From contig CAMUYI010000004.1 in NCBI GenBank assembly GCA_947164985.1, forward strand, positions 186,001-250,000: DNA of 64,000 nt, given 5' to 3'. A program made the translations under genes and the position numbers. Positions within the stretch are counted from its first letter, which is position 1, and each line of letters opens with the position of its first letter. Origin of the DNA: an uncultured Bacteroidales bacterium. Lineage in GTDB: Bacteria > Bacteroidota > Bacteroidia > Bacteroidales > Paludibacteraceae. Of the stretch, positions 1-9,030 are shown in pieces. The notes below the pieces were generated by a model that ran no database searches, was not told the DNA's origin, and saw only the letters and a list, made by a program, of their open reading frames with translations.

Positions 1-284
1 TGGAAATCACCGTGGTTGCGGAAGGAGAAAAGGTAGAGCTTGAGACTCTTGCTCTCTACCATTCGTTCGCGCGGGATATAACTGATATAGATGTGTCCGA
101 AATCAGGTTGACCGGTCTTCGGGCAGAGCGTCGTGAACTCCGGGCAGTTGAACGTCACCAGATATTCATTCTCTGGGTGCTTGTTCGGAAAGGTCTCCAG
201 CACCTCGGGATTATAGTTATCGCTGTATTTGACGCCCTGGTTGCCCAATAACGTCACGCCCTGCAATTCATCTTCTGTTCGCAT
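1..284 (-). CDS. queF: NADPH-dependent 7-cyano-7-deazaguanine (preQ0) reductase, C-terminus off the window
   Basis: QueF reduces the nitrile preQ0 to preQ1 in the cytoplasm, a late step of queuosine synthesis for tRNA. The first 94 codons are visible, starting at an ATG (284-282) as MRTEDELQG. The family signature is clear: [19 protein letters not shown] holds the catalytic cysteine (in TLCPKTG) and the aspartate of QPDFG. The NADPH-binding ESKSLKLY motif follows. The length to this motif fits the short monofunctional QueF type. It lies 3 nt after the stop of the large T9SS gene on the same strand, so it may be read from that transcript. Identification is firm; the 3' end lies outside the window. 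Confidence 0.95.
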   Translation of the reverse strand, partial: MRTEDELQGVTLLGNQGVKYSDNYNPEVLETFPNKHPENEYLVTFNCPEFTTLCPKTGQPDFGHIYISYIPRERMVESKSLKLYLFSFRNHGDF

Positions 285-287
285 AAT

Positions 288-3200
288 CTATCGCATTATT
301 TTGAGGGTCGAACCGTTCTCTGTCACAACGATGTACATACCGCGCGGCAGATCCATCGTGTAGATGTCTTCGTTCGTCGTAGCTACCTTGCGACCGTAGA
401 TATCGAAGATATTAACCCACATTCCGCTTTCGTACGTTTCCTCGATGCCTTGCGGCGTGTAGAGACGAATAGACACCTCATATATCGTTTGGGTGATATA
501 ATCCGTCACCGTGTATTTCTTCGGCAGTCCCATCGCTGCATAACGCAGTTCTTTAGAATCAGGAATGACAATCGTATTGATCGGATCAGCCAATACAATC
601 GTCGGCTCTGCACCTATCAGGCTGTCTGCTGCGGCGTACTCATCAACACTCATATTCACCACAATCTTATGAGTGGCCTGGTCGATCACGCCGTCGATGC
701 CTGCCACTGTGAACTTCGTGATTTGGCAGGTCGGCACCTCTACAGGGGACTGCGTATTAGTCGTCAAGTATTCGACGATTCCGTCAATCAATTTTCTACC
801 CTGAGCAGACAACTGTACGTTGCGCGCGAGCGATAAACAGATATATTTTTTACCGCCGTTCATACTTGCCGGTACCTCATGGATAGCCGTCTGTAGCTCT
901 CCTGCTTCGTAGTAGTTTTCTTTGGAGCGGGTGTAGCCGGTAGCCAAACAGAGCGTACCCGGTCGGGTCACCCGAATCGGCATCACACCGTGTTGCTCAT
1001 AGTCGTCCAGGATAGCTATCTCTGCATTCTTGGAAACGCCGTTCATCTTACTGAAGATAGGATGGTTCGGTTGCTCGATCTTGATCTGGCATCCGTTCTT
1101 TTTCTTCGTTTGGGTGGTCGTGTCGATGGCACCGTTGTCGGGTTCTCCCCAACCGTTAGGCGTGTCCTCATTGATCTGGTACGAATAGGTGAAGCCCTTA
1201 AGGTTCAGAACCGGCAAATTGCCTCCGTTCAGCATTACCTTAAGTACCTCCTCATTATTGGCATCGACATCTTCGGAGATAATGATCCATTTATATCTCG
1301 CGTATTGGTCTGCAGGACGCAAACCATCCTCTTTCTGCTTGCGGGTAATAAGGTTCATCTTACCGGTGCTCTCCAGATATTTGTATACGCCATCCTTCTC
1401 GTAAGCGAGGTTGTTCTTATACAGGTACAGAACCGGATTCGTACCGTAGTTCAACTCTTTGACGATGATCTTACCGCTAATAATAGTGTCTGCACCGTTC
1501 ACCGTGATCGTATAAGGGAAGGTCTGCGGTAATGTACCGGAGATGTTTGGCGTACCGCCGATGATGTACTTACCGCTGTTTCCGTTACCGGAGATGCCAG
1601 CCGGCTGACCGTTCGGCCAACTCAAAATCACGTCATTACCGGAGAGGGCATAATACTTGAACGTGATCTGATCCATCTCTTCGTTATTATAAACGTCTAC
1701 CTCGAGCTCGGACGTAGCCTTGATATCGGATTTAACGGTGAACGTTCCCGTTGCACGGCTGGTCTCGACACCATTGTAATAAGCAACAACGGCGTAGTTG
1801 TACACACCTGTTGCACAATTGGCATTACCGCCAAGAACCAACGTGTCGGTCAACTCACCGTCTATCTTGGTCAACTCAACACCGTTAGCTGCAGTTCCGA
1901 TCCATTCCAACCGTGTCTCTCCGCCCGGAATATTGTTGTACTTGGTCACATAGGTCACAGGCTTGAGAGCCGCCGTCTGCATCACGACTTGCGTCGAGTC
2001 GTTGCCCTTCAGGTGTTTCGTACGCGGCTCTTGCGCTACGCGCAATGAGAAACCACCCATATAACATACGTTAGATCCTGTACAGGTTGTTGAGATCTCA
2101 ATAGTATGTTCACTCGTGGATATATCATAACGGCGGATGGTGTAACTGGTGGTATTGTAGAGCGTAGCGTCAGTAGGTTGTTCGACGCCGTCTACTTTGA
2201 CAACAAACACCTGATTCCCGTTTTTGGGATCTAACTTCTTATCCATACCCCAAAGCGAGAACTGATCGAAACCTTTCACATGAAATTCGTACGTACCCGA
2301 ACCACTCAGACGATGTTCGCGGATGCCTTTCGTTACAAACTTAAACTCTTCTTGAGAAGAGGCACTCTTACATTCGGAAGTACTGTAAACCGTTCCTTCA
2401 AACCATGTGTCTCCTGGACGTCCTACGTTTTTAGTCTTGCTGGTCGAACCGCTTATACCTTCAGTCTTACCATCGGTAGCAGTAGTGGTTGAGAACGTTG
2501 GGTAGTCTCCATCTGCGGTACGTTCGGTGTAGTACACCTCATACTCACGTGCACCTAATGCGGTCAGCGGCGTGTTGTATCCTCCTGCAAGCGTTGGAGC
2601 CTCGTATTTCTCCGGGATGTGAAGCATTAAACCGCTTGGCTGAACAGGTACCGTATAATTGATCGTATAAGTCAATTTGGTCGTGCCGTCCTCAGCCGTT
2701 ACTTCTACTTTACCGGTACCCGGAACGCTCTGCGCTTGAGTCACCGCAACAGTCGCCTTGGTATCGTTAGCTATTGCTGCAATCGTCGGCGGTGTCTTGA
2801 TGCCGTTCGTCAACTCGATGTTATAAGTAAGAGTGGACGGCGAGAAATTCGGTACAGATGTACCGCCATAAGTCAGACTCTTCAAGGTTGCATCCGTCGA
2901 CACAGCCGGTGCCTCGGTGATGGTCACACTATAAACGGTCTGCTCGTTGGTGGCACTCGTAAACGTGTAAATGATAGCGCCGTTTGCGAAGTTCTGAGCT
3001 CCTGTCGGAGACTGCGAATTAAGATATTTTCCGGTGAAAGTCGGCTCAAGAGTCAAGCTGCTTCCATTGAGCACTTGGCCGGTAATCGTTTTATTCACTT
3101 GGTCAATAACTGCTGTTCCGCGGATATTAGGCCATGTAGCGCTCTCTACTTTCGGGTTGGCGCTCTCTTTTATGAACGTCACGGTGTATGTCTTCTGAGT

Positions 3201-3962
3201 ACCATCTTCAGCTGTTACCAAAACCGAAGCTGTGCCCGGTACCGCGGTTGCTTGCGTAATATTGACGGTAGCTTTGTTGTCACTCTTGGTTGCTGCTACT
3301 GTCGGTACGCCTGTATAATCCGCAGGAAGTTCTACCTCGTAACTGGTCGTCGCTGCCGAGAAATCGGGCACCGATGTGCCATCGTAAGTCAGAGCGGAAA
3401 GGGTCGCATCGGTGGAAGGTCCTGCTTGGTAAGTAACAACGAGATTATCAATAGCGGCATACTTACCGGAAGAGGACGCGAGCAGAATAAGCTGCACGTG
3501 ACCGCTTACTGCCGGACTGATGTCACTATTGGAAACACCCCATTTATTGGTACCTCCGGTGTTGAAATCCGTTTTTGTGGTCTTATTACTATATACATTC
3601 TTTACAACATTACCGTTGTCGTCCACAATGTTCAATGTGAAGTTGGGCTTGCTGTTGTCGTTCGCTACAGCATCGAAAGTGATATTACTGATGTTGCTAA
3701 AAGAAGCAGTACTGGTAATAGAAATCGTAATACCGCTCTTGTTCTCAAAACTGAACAACAAGTAATTGCCGTTCTTGGCGGAGAACTTACTCGGAGCAGC
3801 AATCTCACATTTGGCTGTACCACCTACTGAAGCCGTGTTGTTTGCAACCGTCCAATCTGTAGCCAACGCAACACCGTCGTCAAAGGTGTACGTCTTTTGT
3901 GCCCGAATACTTGTGCTTAATGCCGCAATAAATACGAAAGCAAGTAATTTAATGTTTCTCAT
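288..3962 (-). CDS. Large secreted protein with cadherin-like repeats and a T9SS type A C-terminal sorting domain
   Basis: A 1224-residue exported protein. The chosen ATG (3962) gives a clean signal peptide, MRNIKLLAFVFIAALS ending near SIRAQ; a longer in-frame start 14 codons upstream would spoil it. After an N-terminal beta-rich domain (about 25-180) come two near-identical cadherin-like beta-sandwich modules, each opening STDATL.SLTY.GTSVP.FS and closing with VTAEDGT, separated by a DUF5018-like module. A long beta-rich middle follows, then a canonical type A sorting domain: VNIFDIYGRKV, LPRGMYIVV, final LKIMR. T9SS would carry it across the outer membrane and anchor or release it. No catalytic motif is recognised, so adhesion or polymer binding is only inference. 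Confidence 0.85.
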   Translation of the reverse strand: MRNIKLLAFVFIAALSTSIRAQKTYTFDDGVALATDWTVANNTASVGGTAKCEIAAPSKFSAKNGNYLLFSFENKSGITISITSTASFSNISNITFDAVANDNSKPNFTLNIVDDNGNVVKNVYSNKTTKTDFNTGGTNKWGVSNSDISPAVSGHVQLILLASSSGKYAAIDNLVVTYQAGPSTDATLSALTYDGTSVPDFSAATTSYEVELPADYTGVPTVAATKSDNKATVNITQATAVPGTASVLVTAEDGTQKTYTVTFIKESANPKVESATWPNIRGTAVIDQVNKTITGQVLNGSSLTLEPTFTGKYLNSQSPTGAQNFANGAIIYTFTSATNEQTVYSVTITEAPAVSTDATLKSLTYGGTSVPNFSPSTLTYNIELTNGIKTPPTIAAIANDTKATVAVTQAQSVPGTGKVEVTAEDGTTKLTYTINYTVPVQPSGLMLHIPEKYEAPTLAGGYNTPLTALGAREYEVYYTERTADGDYPTFSTTTATDGKTEGISGSTSKTKNVGRPGDTWFEGTVYSTSECKSASSQEEFKFVTKGIREHRLSGSGTYEFHVKGFDQFSLWGMDKKLDPKNGNQVFVVKVDGVEQPTDATLYNTTSYTIRRYDISTSEHTIEISTTCTGSNVCYMGGFSLRVAQEPRTKHLKGNDSTQVVMQTAALKPVTYVTKYNNIPGGETRLEWIGTAANGVELTKIDGELTDTLVLGGNANCATGVYNYAVVAYYNGVETSRATGTFTVKSDIKATSELEVDVYNNEEMDQITFKYYALSGNDVILSWPNGQPAGISGNGNSGKYIIGGTPNISGTLPQTFPYTITVNGADTIISGKIIVKELNYGTNPVLYLYKNNLAYEKDGVYKYLESTGKMNLITRKQKEDGLRPADQYARYKWIIISEDVDANNEEVLKVMLNGGNLPVLNLKGFTYSYQINEDTPNGWGEPDNGAIDTTTQTKKKNGCQIKIEQPNHPIFSKMNGVSKNAEIAILDDYEQHGVMPIRVTRPGTLCLATGYTRSKENYYEAGELQTAIHEVPASMNGGKKYICLSLARNVQLSAQGRKLIDGIVEYLTTNTQSPVEVPTCQITKFTVAGIDGVIDQATHKIVVNMSVDEYAAADSLIGAEPTIVLADPINTIVIPDSKELRYAAMGLPKKYTVTDYITQTIYEVSIRLYTPQGIEETYESGMWVNIFDIYGRKVATTNEDIYTMDLPRGMYIVVTENGSTLKIMR

Positions 3963-4026
3963 ATGTTTTTTGTTGTTAAATGTCGTCATTCTATAAGCCC
4001 ACATTAGGGGATACTAAATCACGCTG

Positions 4027-4060
4027 CAAAATTACTGCTTTTTTTGCACATAAATGTGCA
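4027..4060 (-). promoter_or_regulatory. Probable promoter of the T9SS cargo gene with adjacent inverted repeat
   Basis: On the minus strand TAATTTTG (4034-4027) matches the -7 box, but no TTG lies 23 nt upstream. Instead TGCACAT-AA-ATGTGCA (4045-4060), a 7-bp inverted repeat, sits near that position. The site may depend on an activator binding this repeat. Only the -7 box is convincing. Confidence 0.45.
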
Positions 4061-4129
4061 TATATTCAAAAAAAATGTGTAAAATTTGACACTTTTCGCA
4101 CAAAAAAGTCGCGCGCGTACATTATTTAT

Positions 4130-4160
4130 TTGCACATGTGAGATATTTTTTGTAATTTTG
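4130..4160 (+). promoter_or_regulatory. Promoter of the DUF3078-zapA-rny operon
   Basis: TTGCACATGTGAG begins at 4130 (-33 region) and TAATTTTG lies at 4153-4160 (-7 box), 23 nt from first T to TA. Start of transcription is expected near 4167, giving a leader of about 40 nt. Confidence 0.8.
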
Positions 4161-4205
4161 CACGGTTTTTTGAAAAAATATGTATAACAAACAATTTTTT
4201 ATATT

Positions 4206-5369
4206 ATGCAAAAGAAATTTTTATCTGTAGCGCTGGCGCTTGTAGCTGCGCTTACAATGACCGCTCAGACGGTTGATAAAGCCACTGTAACGGGTAACGC
4301 GGATGCAGCTGCTAAGGCAGGTGCGGACCTGAAAAAACTGGAGGCTGGTGATAAGAACTGGAAATTTGACGGTACACTCGGTCTTAATGCCGCTGCTACG
4401 GGCCTCGTGAACTGGGCTGCCGGTGGTAAGAACAATGTGAACGGTATCGCTTATGCAAAACTGCATCTTCTGTATCACAAGGATGCGATCGCATGGGAGA
4501 CCAACTTCGACACCGATTTCGGTATGACCTGGATCCAGCAGGATGAGGATCCGTTCCAGAAATCCAGTGATAATATCAAACTCGCTACCAAGTTCGGATG
4601 GGAGTTTAAGCCGACCTGGTATCTGACTGTCCTGGGTTCGTTCCAGAGCCAGTATGCACTCGGTCGCAGTTATGAGACGGGTTATAACCCCATCATCTCC
4701 AAATGGCTTGCTCCGTCGTACACCGATATCTCGGTCGGTATTGACTGGAAGAAGAGCGTGAGCGGTGCGGACTTCTCGATCTATCTCTCTCCGGTTGCCG
4801 GTCGTGTTACAACCGCTTATACCGGCGATGCATGGAATGCTAAGTATAGTGCAGAGTATGATGCTGCGAAAGGAACTACTGGTTATGATCTTCGTACTGA
4901 TCTTAAGGACCGTTACGGTGTTGCTTATTATGACGCCAACGGAGATAAAAAGTACGATCGCAACGCACGTGCCGAGTTTGGTCTTAGCTTCAAAGGCGCT
5001 ATCGCTTATACCTACAAAGATTTCAAACTTGGAACGACGTTGGCGCTCTTCACCCCGTATGCCGGCAAAGGTTATGACCTTTCAACTTATGAGGATGCAG
5101 CTACTCGAGCAGCCAACCGTGCGGTAGATCCTATGTATGTGGAGGCAGATCACTATTTCAAATATTCGAATATGTACCGTCACTTCGGTAATTTTGATGT
5201 AGAATGGAATGTAGCGCTGAGTTATCAGTTCCTCAAATGCCTGCAGGTGACGCTTCAAACGAATCTTATGTACTACCCGGGTACGCTCATCGCGAACGAA
5301 GCAGGTGAGTTGGCAGAGCGCGTACAGTTCAAAGGTATCCTCGGTCTTGGCGTAGGCTATTCGTTCTGA
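4206..5369 (+). CDS. DUF3078 family outer-membrane protein
   Basis: A 387-residue exported protein with a signal peptide of about 20 residues (MQKKFLSVALALVAALTMTAQ). The rest alternates amphipathic beta strands with aromatic girdle residues and ends in a terminal aromatic (GLGVGYSF), as outer-membrane barrels do. The block WKFDGTLGLNAAATGLVNW and the AGGKNNVNG segment are typical of DUF3078 proteins, which are widespread in Bacteroidota and of unknown function. It is the first gene of an operon with division gene zapA and rny, behind a strong promoter. Family assignment is confident; function is unknown. Confidence 0.85.
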   Translation: MQKKFLSVALALVAALTMTAQTVDKATVTGNADAAAKAGADLKKLEAGDKNWKFDGTLGLNAAATGLVNWAAGGKNNVNGIAYAKLHLLYHKDAIAWETNFDTDFGMTWIQQDEDPFQKSSDNIKLATKFGWEFKPTWYLTVLGSFQSQYALGRSYETGYNPIISKWLAPSYTDISVGIDWKKSVSGADFSIYLSPVAGRVTTAYTGDAWNAKYSAEYDAAKGTTGYDLRTDLKDRYGVAYYDANGDKKYDRNARAEFGLSFKGAIAYTYKDFKLGTTLALFTPYAGKGYDLSTYEDAATRAANRAVDPMYVEADHYFKYSNMYRHFGNFDVEWNVALSYQFLKCLQVTLQTNLMYYPGTLIANEAGELAERVQFKGILGLGVGYSF

Positions 5370-5371
5370 TA

Positions 5372-5388
5372 ACTGAATACTGAATGCT
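5372..5388 (+). repeat. Short 7-bp array, ACTGAAT unit
   Basis: Two perfect ACTGAAT units and part of a third (GCTCGCC) fill the gap after the DUF3078 stop. The ATG of the next gene (5384) is made from the repeat. Confidence 0.7.
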
Positions 5389-5659
5389 CGCCTTAGACGA
5401 TTTCTCACGCAATGTGCATCTTCTTCTGGAGCGCTATCAGGCGTTGCAGCAGGAGAATGCATCGCTGCGCGAGGATATCGAACGTCAACGGCAAGAACTC
5501 ATTCGTACGCACAGTGAACTGCTGGCGTTGCAGCAACAGAACAAACGTTTGGCAACCGCCAATGCTATGACTTCGGCAGAGAGCAGTGAGGAAGCCCTTA
5601 AGCGTCTCAATGCCCTCATCGCCCAAGTCGATCGCGCTATTAACGCTTTGAAGAAATAA
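5384..5659 (+). CDS. Small coiled-coil protein upstream of zapA, ZapB-like candidate
   Basis: A 91-residue protein predicted to be almost entirely coiled coil, with heptads running through LLLERYQALQQENASLRED and on through RQRQELIRTHSELLALQQQN. It has no signal peptide or membrane segment. It is the same size class as ZapB, the coiled-coil partner of ZapA in gammaproteobacteria, and is immediately followed by zapA. A role in Z-ring assembly is inferred from structure and context only; sequence similarity of coiled coils is weak evidence. The ATG lies inside an ACTGAAT repeat, 15 nt after the previous stop. Confidence 0.7.
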   Translation: MLALDDFSRNVHLLLERYQALQQENASLREDIERQRQELIRTHSELLALQQQNKRLATANAMTSAESSEEALKRLNALIAQVDRAINALKK

Positions 5660-5660
5660 A

Positions 5661-5702
5661 ACTGAATACTGAATACTGAATGCTGAATGCTGAATACTGA
5701 CA
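5661..5702 (+). repeat. 7-bp tandem array, ACTGAAT/GCTGAAT unit, six copies
   Basis: Units in order: ACTGAAT three times, GCTGAAT twice, then ACTGACA. The zapA ATG (5687) is formed within the array, so the first codons of zapA (MLNTD) are repeat-derived. Confidence 0.85.
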
Positions 5703-5980
5703 AGCAACATATAAACCTCCATCTCGATGCCCATACGGTAGGGCTCGATGTGCCGCGTGATCAGGAGGCAAACTACCGCAATGCGGCAGAACTGCTCAAT
5801 AAGCGTTATCAGTATTATCTTCATTTGCGTCCCAACGCATCGGCGGAGCAGTTATGGATGTATACCGCCCTCGAGGTGGCCGTCGCCCTGCAGTCTGATG
5901 CCCGGGAAAAGAGTCTGGTGCCGGTCGAAAAAGCACTCAATGAGTTAAATCAATTAATATTAGAAAAACTGAATCAATGA
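5687..5980 (+). CDS. zapA: Cell division protein ZapA
   Basis: A 97-residue ZapA-family protein; members bind FtsZ and stabilise the Z ring. The N-terminal beta unit [17 protein letters not shown] and the following helix [18 protein letters not shown] fit ZapA, and the C-terminal half is a long helix ([10 protein letters not shown] onward) for tetramerisation. The coiled-coil protein just upstream and rny overlapping by 4 nt (ATGA at 5977-5980) give the zapA-rny order seen in Bacteroidota. The start is uncertain by a few codons because it falls in a repeat array. Confidence 0.85.
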   Translation: MLNTDKQHINLHLDAHTVGLDVPRDQEANYRNAAELLNKRYQYYLHLRPNASAEQLWMYTALEVAVALQSDAREKSLVPVEKALNELNQLILEKLNQ

Positions 5981-7500
5981 TCGTAGCAATTATTTGTGCA
6001 GTAGTCGGTCTCCTCATAGGAGCCGGTATCTACTACCTCATCTCGCGTATCGCTGCCGCTAATCTCATCAAGAAAGCGGAAGAAGAGGCAGAGATGATCA
6101 AGAAGAACAAGATCGTTGAGGCTAAGGAGAAATTCATCGCCCTGAAGTTGGAGCACGACAATAGTGTGCGTGAGCAGGATAAGCGCTTGCAGCAGCAAGA
6201 GCAACGCCTGCAACAACGTGAGCAGCAGCTCAACCAGCGCCAAGGGGATGTACAACGCAGCCTCAATGAAGTGAATCAAAAACTGCAGGCCGTCGAGCAA
6301 CGCCAACAGGCACTCGACTATCGTCAGCAGGAAGTGGATAAGATGCATCATGAGGCGCAACGCCAGTTAGAGCAACTGAGCGGCATGTCAGCTGAAGAGG
6401 CAAAGAAACAACTCGTGGAGTCCCTCAAAGATGAAGCCAAGACGGCAGCCTTGTCTTATATCAACGAGATCATGGATAATGCACGTCTGGAGGCCAATAA
6501 AGAGGCGAAGAAGATCATCATCCAGACCATCCAGCGTGTGTCTTCCGAGACCGCAGCCGAAGCGACCGTCTCTGTCTTCCATATTGAGAATGACGAAGTG
6601 AAGGGTCGTATCATCGGTCGTGAAGGACGTAATATCCGTGCCCTCGAAGCGGCTACCGGTGTGGAGATCGTCGTAGACGATACGCCGGAGGCGATCACCC
6701 TCTCTGCTTTCGATCCCGTACGTCGTGAGATAGCACGTCTGGCGCTGCATCAACTGGTGCAGGACGGTCGTATCCATCCCGCGCGTATCGAAGAGGTCGT
6801 AGCAAAAGTGACCAAACAAGTGGAAGATGAAATCATCGAGGTAGGTAAACGTACGACCATCGATCTTGGTATCCACGGTCTGCATCCCGAACTGGTGCGT
6901 CTGGTCGGTAAGATGAAATACCGTTCTTCGTATGGTCAGAACCTCTTGCAGCATGCTCGTGAGACCGCCAATCTCTGTGCCGCCATGGCCGGTGAACTGG
7001 GTCTGAACGTCAAGGCTGCCAAACGTGCCGGTCTGCTGCACGATATCGGTAAAGTGGCCGACGAAGATGTCGAACTGCCGCACGCAGAACTGGGTATGAA
7101 ACTCTGTGAGAAATACGGAGAGAAACCCGATATCTGTAATGCCGTAGGTGCGCACCATGACGAATGCGAGATGAAGACCATCATCGCACCGATCGTACAG
7201 GCTTGTGATGCTATCTCCGGTGCCCGTCCTGGTGCCCGTCGTGAGATCGTTGAATCATACGTGAAACGTCTCAATGACCTGGAGAACCTCGCGATGTCGT
7301 TCCCGGGCGTTGTGAAGACCTATGCCCTGCAGGCAGGTCGTGAACTGCGCGTCATCGTAGGAGCGGATAAGATCTCCGATAAGGATACCGAACTGCTGTC
7401 CTTCGATCTCGCTAAACGTATCCAGGACGAGATGACCTATCCGGGTCAGATTAAGGTGACCGTCATCCGCGAGGTTCGCGCGGTGAATGTAGCGAAATAA
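5977..7500 (+). CDS. rny: Ribonuclease Y
   Basis: A membrane-anchored endoribonuclease that starts mRNA decay. Residues 1-25 form one membrane helix ([20 protein letters not shown]). A long Gln/Glu/Arg-rich coiled coil runs to about residue 150. A KH RNA-binding domain carries [15 protein letters not shown] (near 208-222), and the HD domain has the metal-binding LLHDIGKV (near 350). The 507-residue length is normal. Its ATG overlaps the zapA stop, so translation is probably coupled. A rho-independent terminator lies 50 nt after the stop, inside the convergent trmN6 gene. Confidence 0.96.
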   Translation: MIVAIICAVVGLLIGAGIYYLISRIAAANLIKKAEEEAEMIKKNKIVEAKEKFIALKLEHDNSVREQDKRLQQQEQRLQQREQQLNQRQGDVQRSLNEVNQKLQAVEQRQQALDYRQQEVDKMHHEAQRQLEQLSGMSAEEAKKQLVESLKDEAKTAALSYINEIMDNARLEANKEAKKIIIQTIQRVSSETAAEATVSVFHIENDEVKGRIIGREGRNIRALEAATGVEIVVDDTPEAITLSAFDPVRREIARLALHQLVQDGRIHPARIEEVVAKVTKQVEDEIIEVGKRTTIDLGIHGLHPELVRLVGKMKYRSSYGQNLLQHARETANLCAAMAGELGLNVKAAKRAGLLHDIGKVADEDVELPHAELGMKLCEKYGEKPDICNAVGAHHDECEMKTIIAPIVQACDAISGARPGARREIVESYVKRLNDLENLAMSFPGVVKTYALQAGRELRVIVGADKISDKDTELLSFDLAKRIQDEMTYPGQIKVTVIREVRAVNVAK

Positions 7501-7513
7501 ACGGATTAGTGGA

Positions 7514-8251
7514 TTAGAGGTAAAAATCTCTACACAGATCTTGATAAGGGAGGCTTCTGCCTCCTTTTTCGTCTTCAAGAACGAGGGAGTCTTCTTCAAT
7601 CTTCAATCTTAAATCTTCAATCTTCAATTGAAAAGCCAAAAGCACACGTTTTGGCTTTTTCCCTTCCTTACTATATACGCGCGTGACGTGCGTGAGAAAG
7701 AGGTCCGCTGCGGCAGCGAGTTGGCGGATCTCATTCTCCGCTTCAGCCGGTAGAATCAAGGCTAACTGACCGCCCTCTTGCAATAGACGCGCACTATGCT
7801 GAATCAGTTCGGCATAACTTAGCGTATCCGTATGCCGCGCCATCTCGCGCCCTTTGTCGGGATTCTTAAGGCTGTTCTGAAAATAAGGAGGATTAGATAC
7901 GATTAAATCGTATTTGTAATTTGTGATTTCTGTCGATCGGCAGAGCCGTGGTGATTTGTCATTTTGCCAATCCTGCAATCGTGCTTGGAAAGCACGTATG
8001 CCATTCTCGCAGGCTTGCTCTACGGCTGCGGCATCGATATCGATGCCTTCTACTTCCGCTTCCGGACATCGCTGCATCAGCATGCGTGCGATCAGGCCGC
8101 TACCCGTGCCCACATCGAGAATCCTGTAACCCGTAACCCGTAACCCGTAACCGCTCACCGGTGCCCACGCACCAAGCAGCACGCCATCCGTGCCGACCTT
8201 CATGGCGCATTTGCTATCCTCTATGAAAAACTGCTTAAAGCGAAAGGACAC
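7514..8251 (-). CDS. trmN6: tRNA1(Val) adenine-37 N6-methyltransferase (TrmN6/YfiC family)
   Basis: An SAM-dependent methyltransferase for A37 of tRNA-Val, 245 residues. Visible are the N-terminal FRFKQFFIEDSKCAMKVGTDGVLLGAW typical of this family (in part FKQFFIEDSKCAMKVGTD), SAM motif I ILDVGTGSG, the acidic end of strand 2 (GIDID) and the catalytic NPPYF. It ends in CRDFYL as expected. Two short tandem arrays are translated in frame: a GTAACCC array gives GYGLRVTGYR just before motif I, and a CTTCAAT array gives KIEDLRLKIEE near the C-terminus. Both fall in loops, so the enzyme is probably intact. It lies 13 nt behind the DsbD-like gene. Confidence 0.9.
   Translation of the reverse strand: MSFRFKQFFIEDSKCAMKVGTDGVLLGAWAPVSGYGLRVTGYRILDVGTGSGLIARMLMQRCPEAEVEGIDIDAAAVEQACENGIRAFQARLQDWQNDKSPRLCRSTEITNYKYDLIVSNPPYFQNSLKNPDKGREMARHTDTLSYAELIQHSARLLQEGGQLALILPAEAENEIRQLAAAADLFLTHVTRVYSKEGKKPKRVLLAFQLKIEDLRLKIEEDSLVLEDEKGGRSLPYQDLCRDFYL
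7549..7569 (+). terminator. Terminator of rny, inside the trmN6 reading frame
   Basis: GGAGGC-TTCT-GCCTCC followed by TTTTT (7565-7569). The same bases encode the GGRSLP stretch of trmN6 on the other strand. Confidence 0.85.
7594..7628. repeat. 7-bp tandem array, CTTCAAT unit, five copies in trmN6
   Basis: Five units with one variant (CTTAAAT). Read on the minus strand it encodes a Lys/Ile/Glu/Leu-rich insert near the TrmN6 C-terminus. Confidence 0.85.
8126..8153. repeat. 7-bp tandem array, GTAACCC unit, four copies in trmN6
   Basis: Three GTAACCC units and one GTAACCG. It encodes GYGLRVTGYR just before SAM motif I. The same unit read as GGGTTAC recurs at 24824-24858 in the phosphopantetheinyl transferase gene. 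Confidence 0.85.
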
Positions 8252-8254
8252 GAA

Positions 8255-8285
8255 TTCTTAATTCTTAATTTTTAATTCTTAATTC
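8255..8285. repeat. 7-bp tandem array, TTCTTAA unit, four copies
   Basis: TTCTTAA twice, TTTTTAA, TTCTTAA, then TTCGG. It spans the gap between the DsbD-like gene and trmN6 and supplies the last codons (ELRIKN and stop) of the former. Confidence 0.8.
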
Positions 8286-9002
8286 GGTATGGTGATGCTC
8301 GCAGCAGTCGCCGTGTTCGTGTTCGTGGTACTCGATCACGCAATGAATGCAAAGGTAGATACCGATACCGATAAAAAGGACGGCACAGATATGCCGGAAC
8401 CATTTCTCGAAGGCACTCATCTTCTGCGTCAAGTTACCGATGCTCACGGCGCTGTAGCTGACTAACCAGGCGATCAGCATGATCGGCAGACCCGTACCGA
8501 GACCGAAGATCACCGGCATCAACCAGTTCCAACTGCTCGGTAAGGTCAGCGTGATATCGATCATCGTCAGGAAATAGACCAGACGGTGCGGACAGAAAGC
8601 AATCGCGAAGAAGATACCCAGGATAAAGGACCATAACCAACTGGCATTCGAGTCCGCATTCTGGAGGAACTTACTCACGCCGTGATCATGCTCATGGTGA
8701 TGATGGCCGCTGAAGAGCAGTACCACACCGCAGATCAGCATGAATCCCGCTAAGATCGGTTCACCGAAATGCCCTAACACATGCTTGATACCTTCGGTCT
8801 GCGCACCTGCCAGAAAGGGAATACTCAGCAATACATACGTCGCCAATTTGCCTAACACGAACATCGCGCCGTTGCCCAGCACCTTCCGTTTGTTATTGAT
8901 TTCCTTATCGATATAACTGATCGCCGTGATGCTCGTGACCAGCGTACAAGGGTCCAAGATCGTCAGTAAACCTAATAATAATGCCGTCAAAACCTGTATC
9001 AT
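8265..9002 (-). CDS. DsbD/CcdA-like membrane protein with histidine-rich loops
   Basis: A 245-residue integral membrane protein with about six helices. Two cysteines sit where DsbD/CcdA proteins hold their reactive pair: LTILDPCTLV in helix 1 and FAIAFCPHRLVYF in helix 4. Related Bacteroidota proteins are annotated as TauE/SafE-like or ArsG-like permeases. Two His-rich soluble stretches, SGHHHHEHDHG and the C-terminal EYHEHEHGDCCEHHHTE, suggest metal binding. Thiol-disulfide electron transfer across the membrane, or metal handling, is inferred; the substrate is unknown. It leads a two-gene operon with trmN6 and shares a divergent promoter region with gcvP. Confidence 0.75.
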   Translation of the reverse strand: MIQVLTALLLGLLTILDPCTLVTSITAISYIDKEINNKRKVLGNGAMFVLGKLATYVLLSIPFLAGAQTEGIKHVLGHFGEPILAGFMLICGVVLLFSGHHHHEHDHGVSKFLQNADSNASWLWSFILGIFFAIAFCPHRLVYFLTMIDITLTLPSSWNWLMPVIFGLGTGLPIMLIAWLVSYSAVSIGNLTQKMSAFEKWFRHICAVLFIGIGIYLCIHCVIEYHEHEHGDCCEHHHTELRIKN

Positions 9003-9030
9003 AAAATTGTCCTTTTTGCAAAATCGGCTG

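Noticed and set aside
12..251. 79-residue plus-strand reading frame at the left edge
   Set aside because: It is antisense to the clear queF 5' end and has no promoter or family likeness.
2736..3830. 364-residue plus-strand open frame
   Set aside because: Antisense to the cadherin-like repeats of the T9SS cargo gene; no recognisable protein.
5661..5702. Tandem units as a CRISPR-like array
   Set aside because: Units are 7 bp and abut with no spacers; no cas genes are present.
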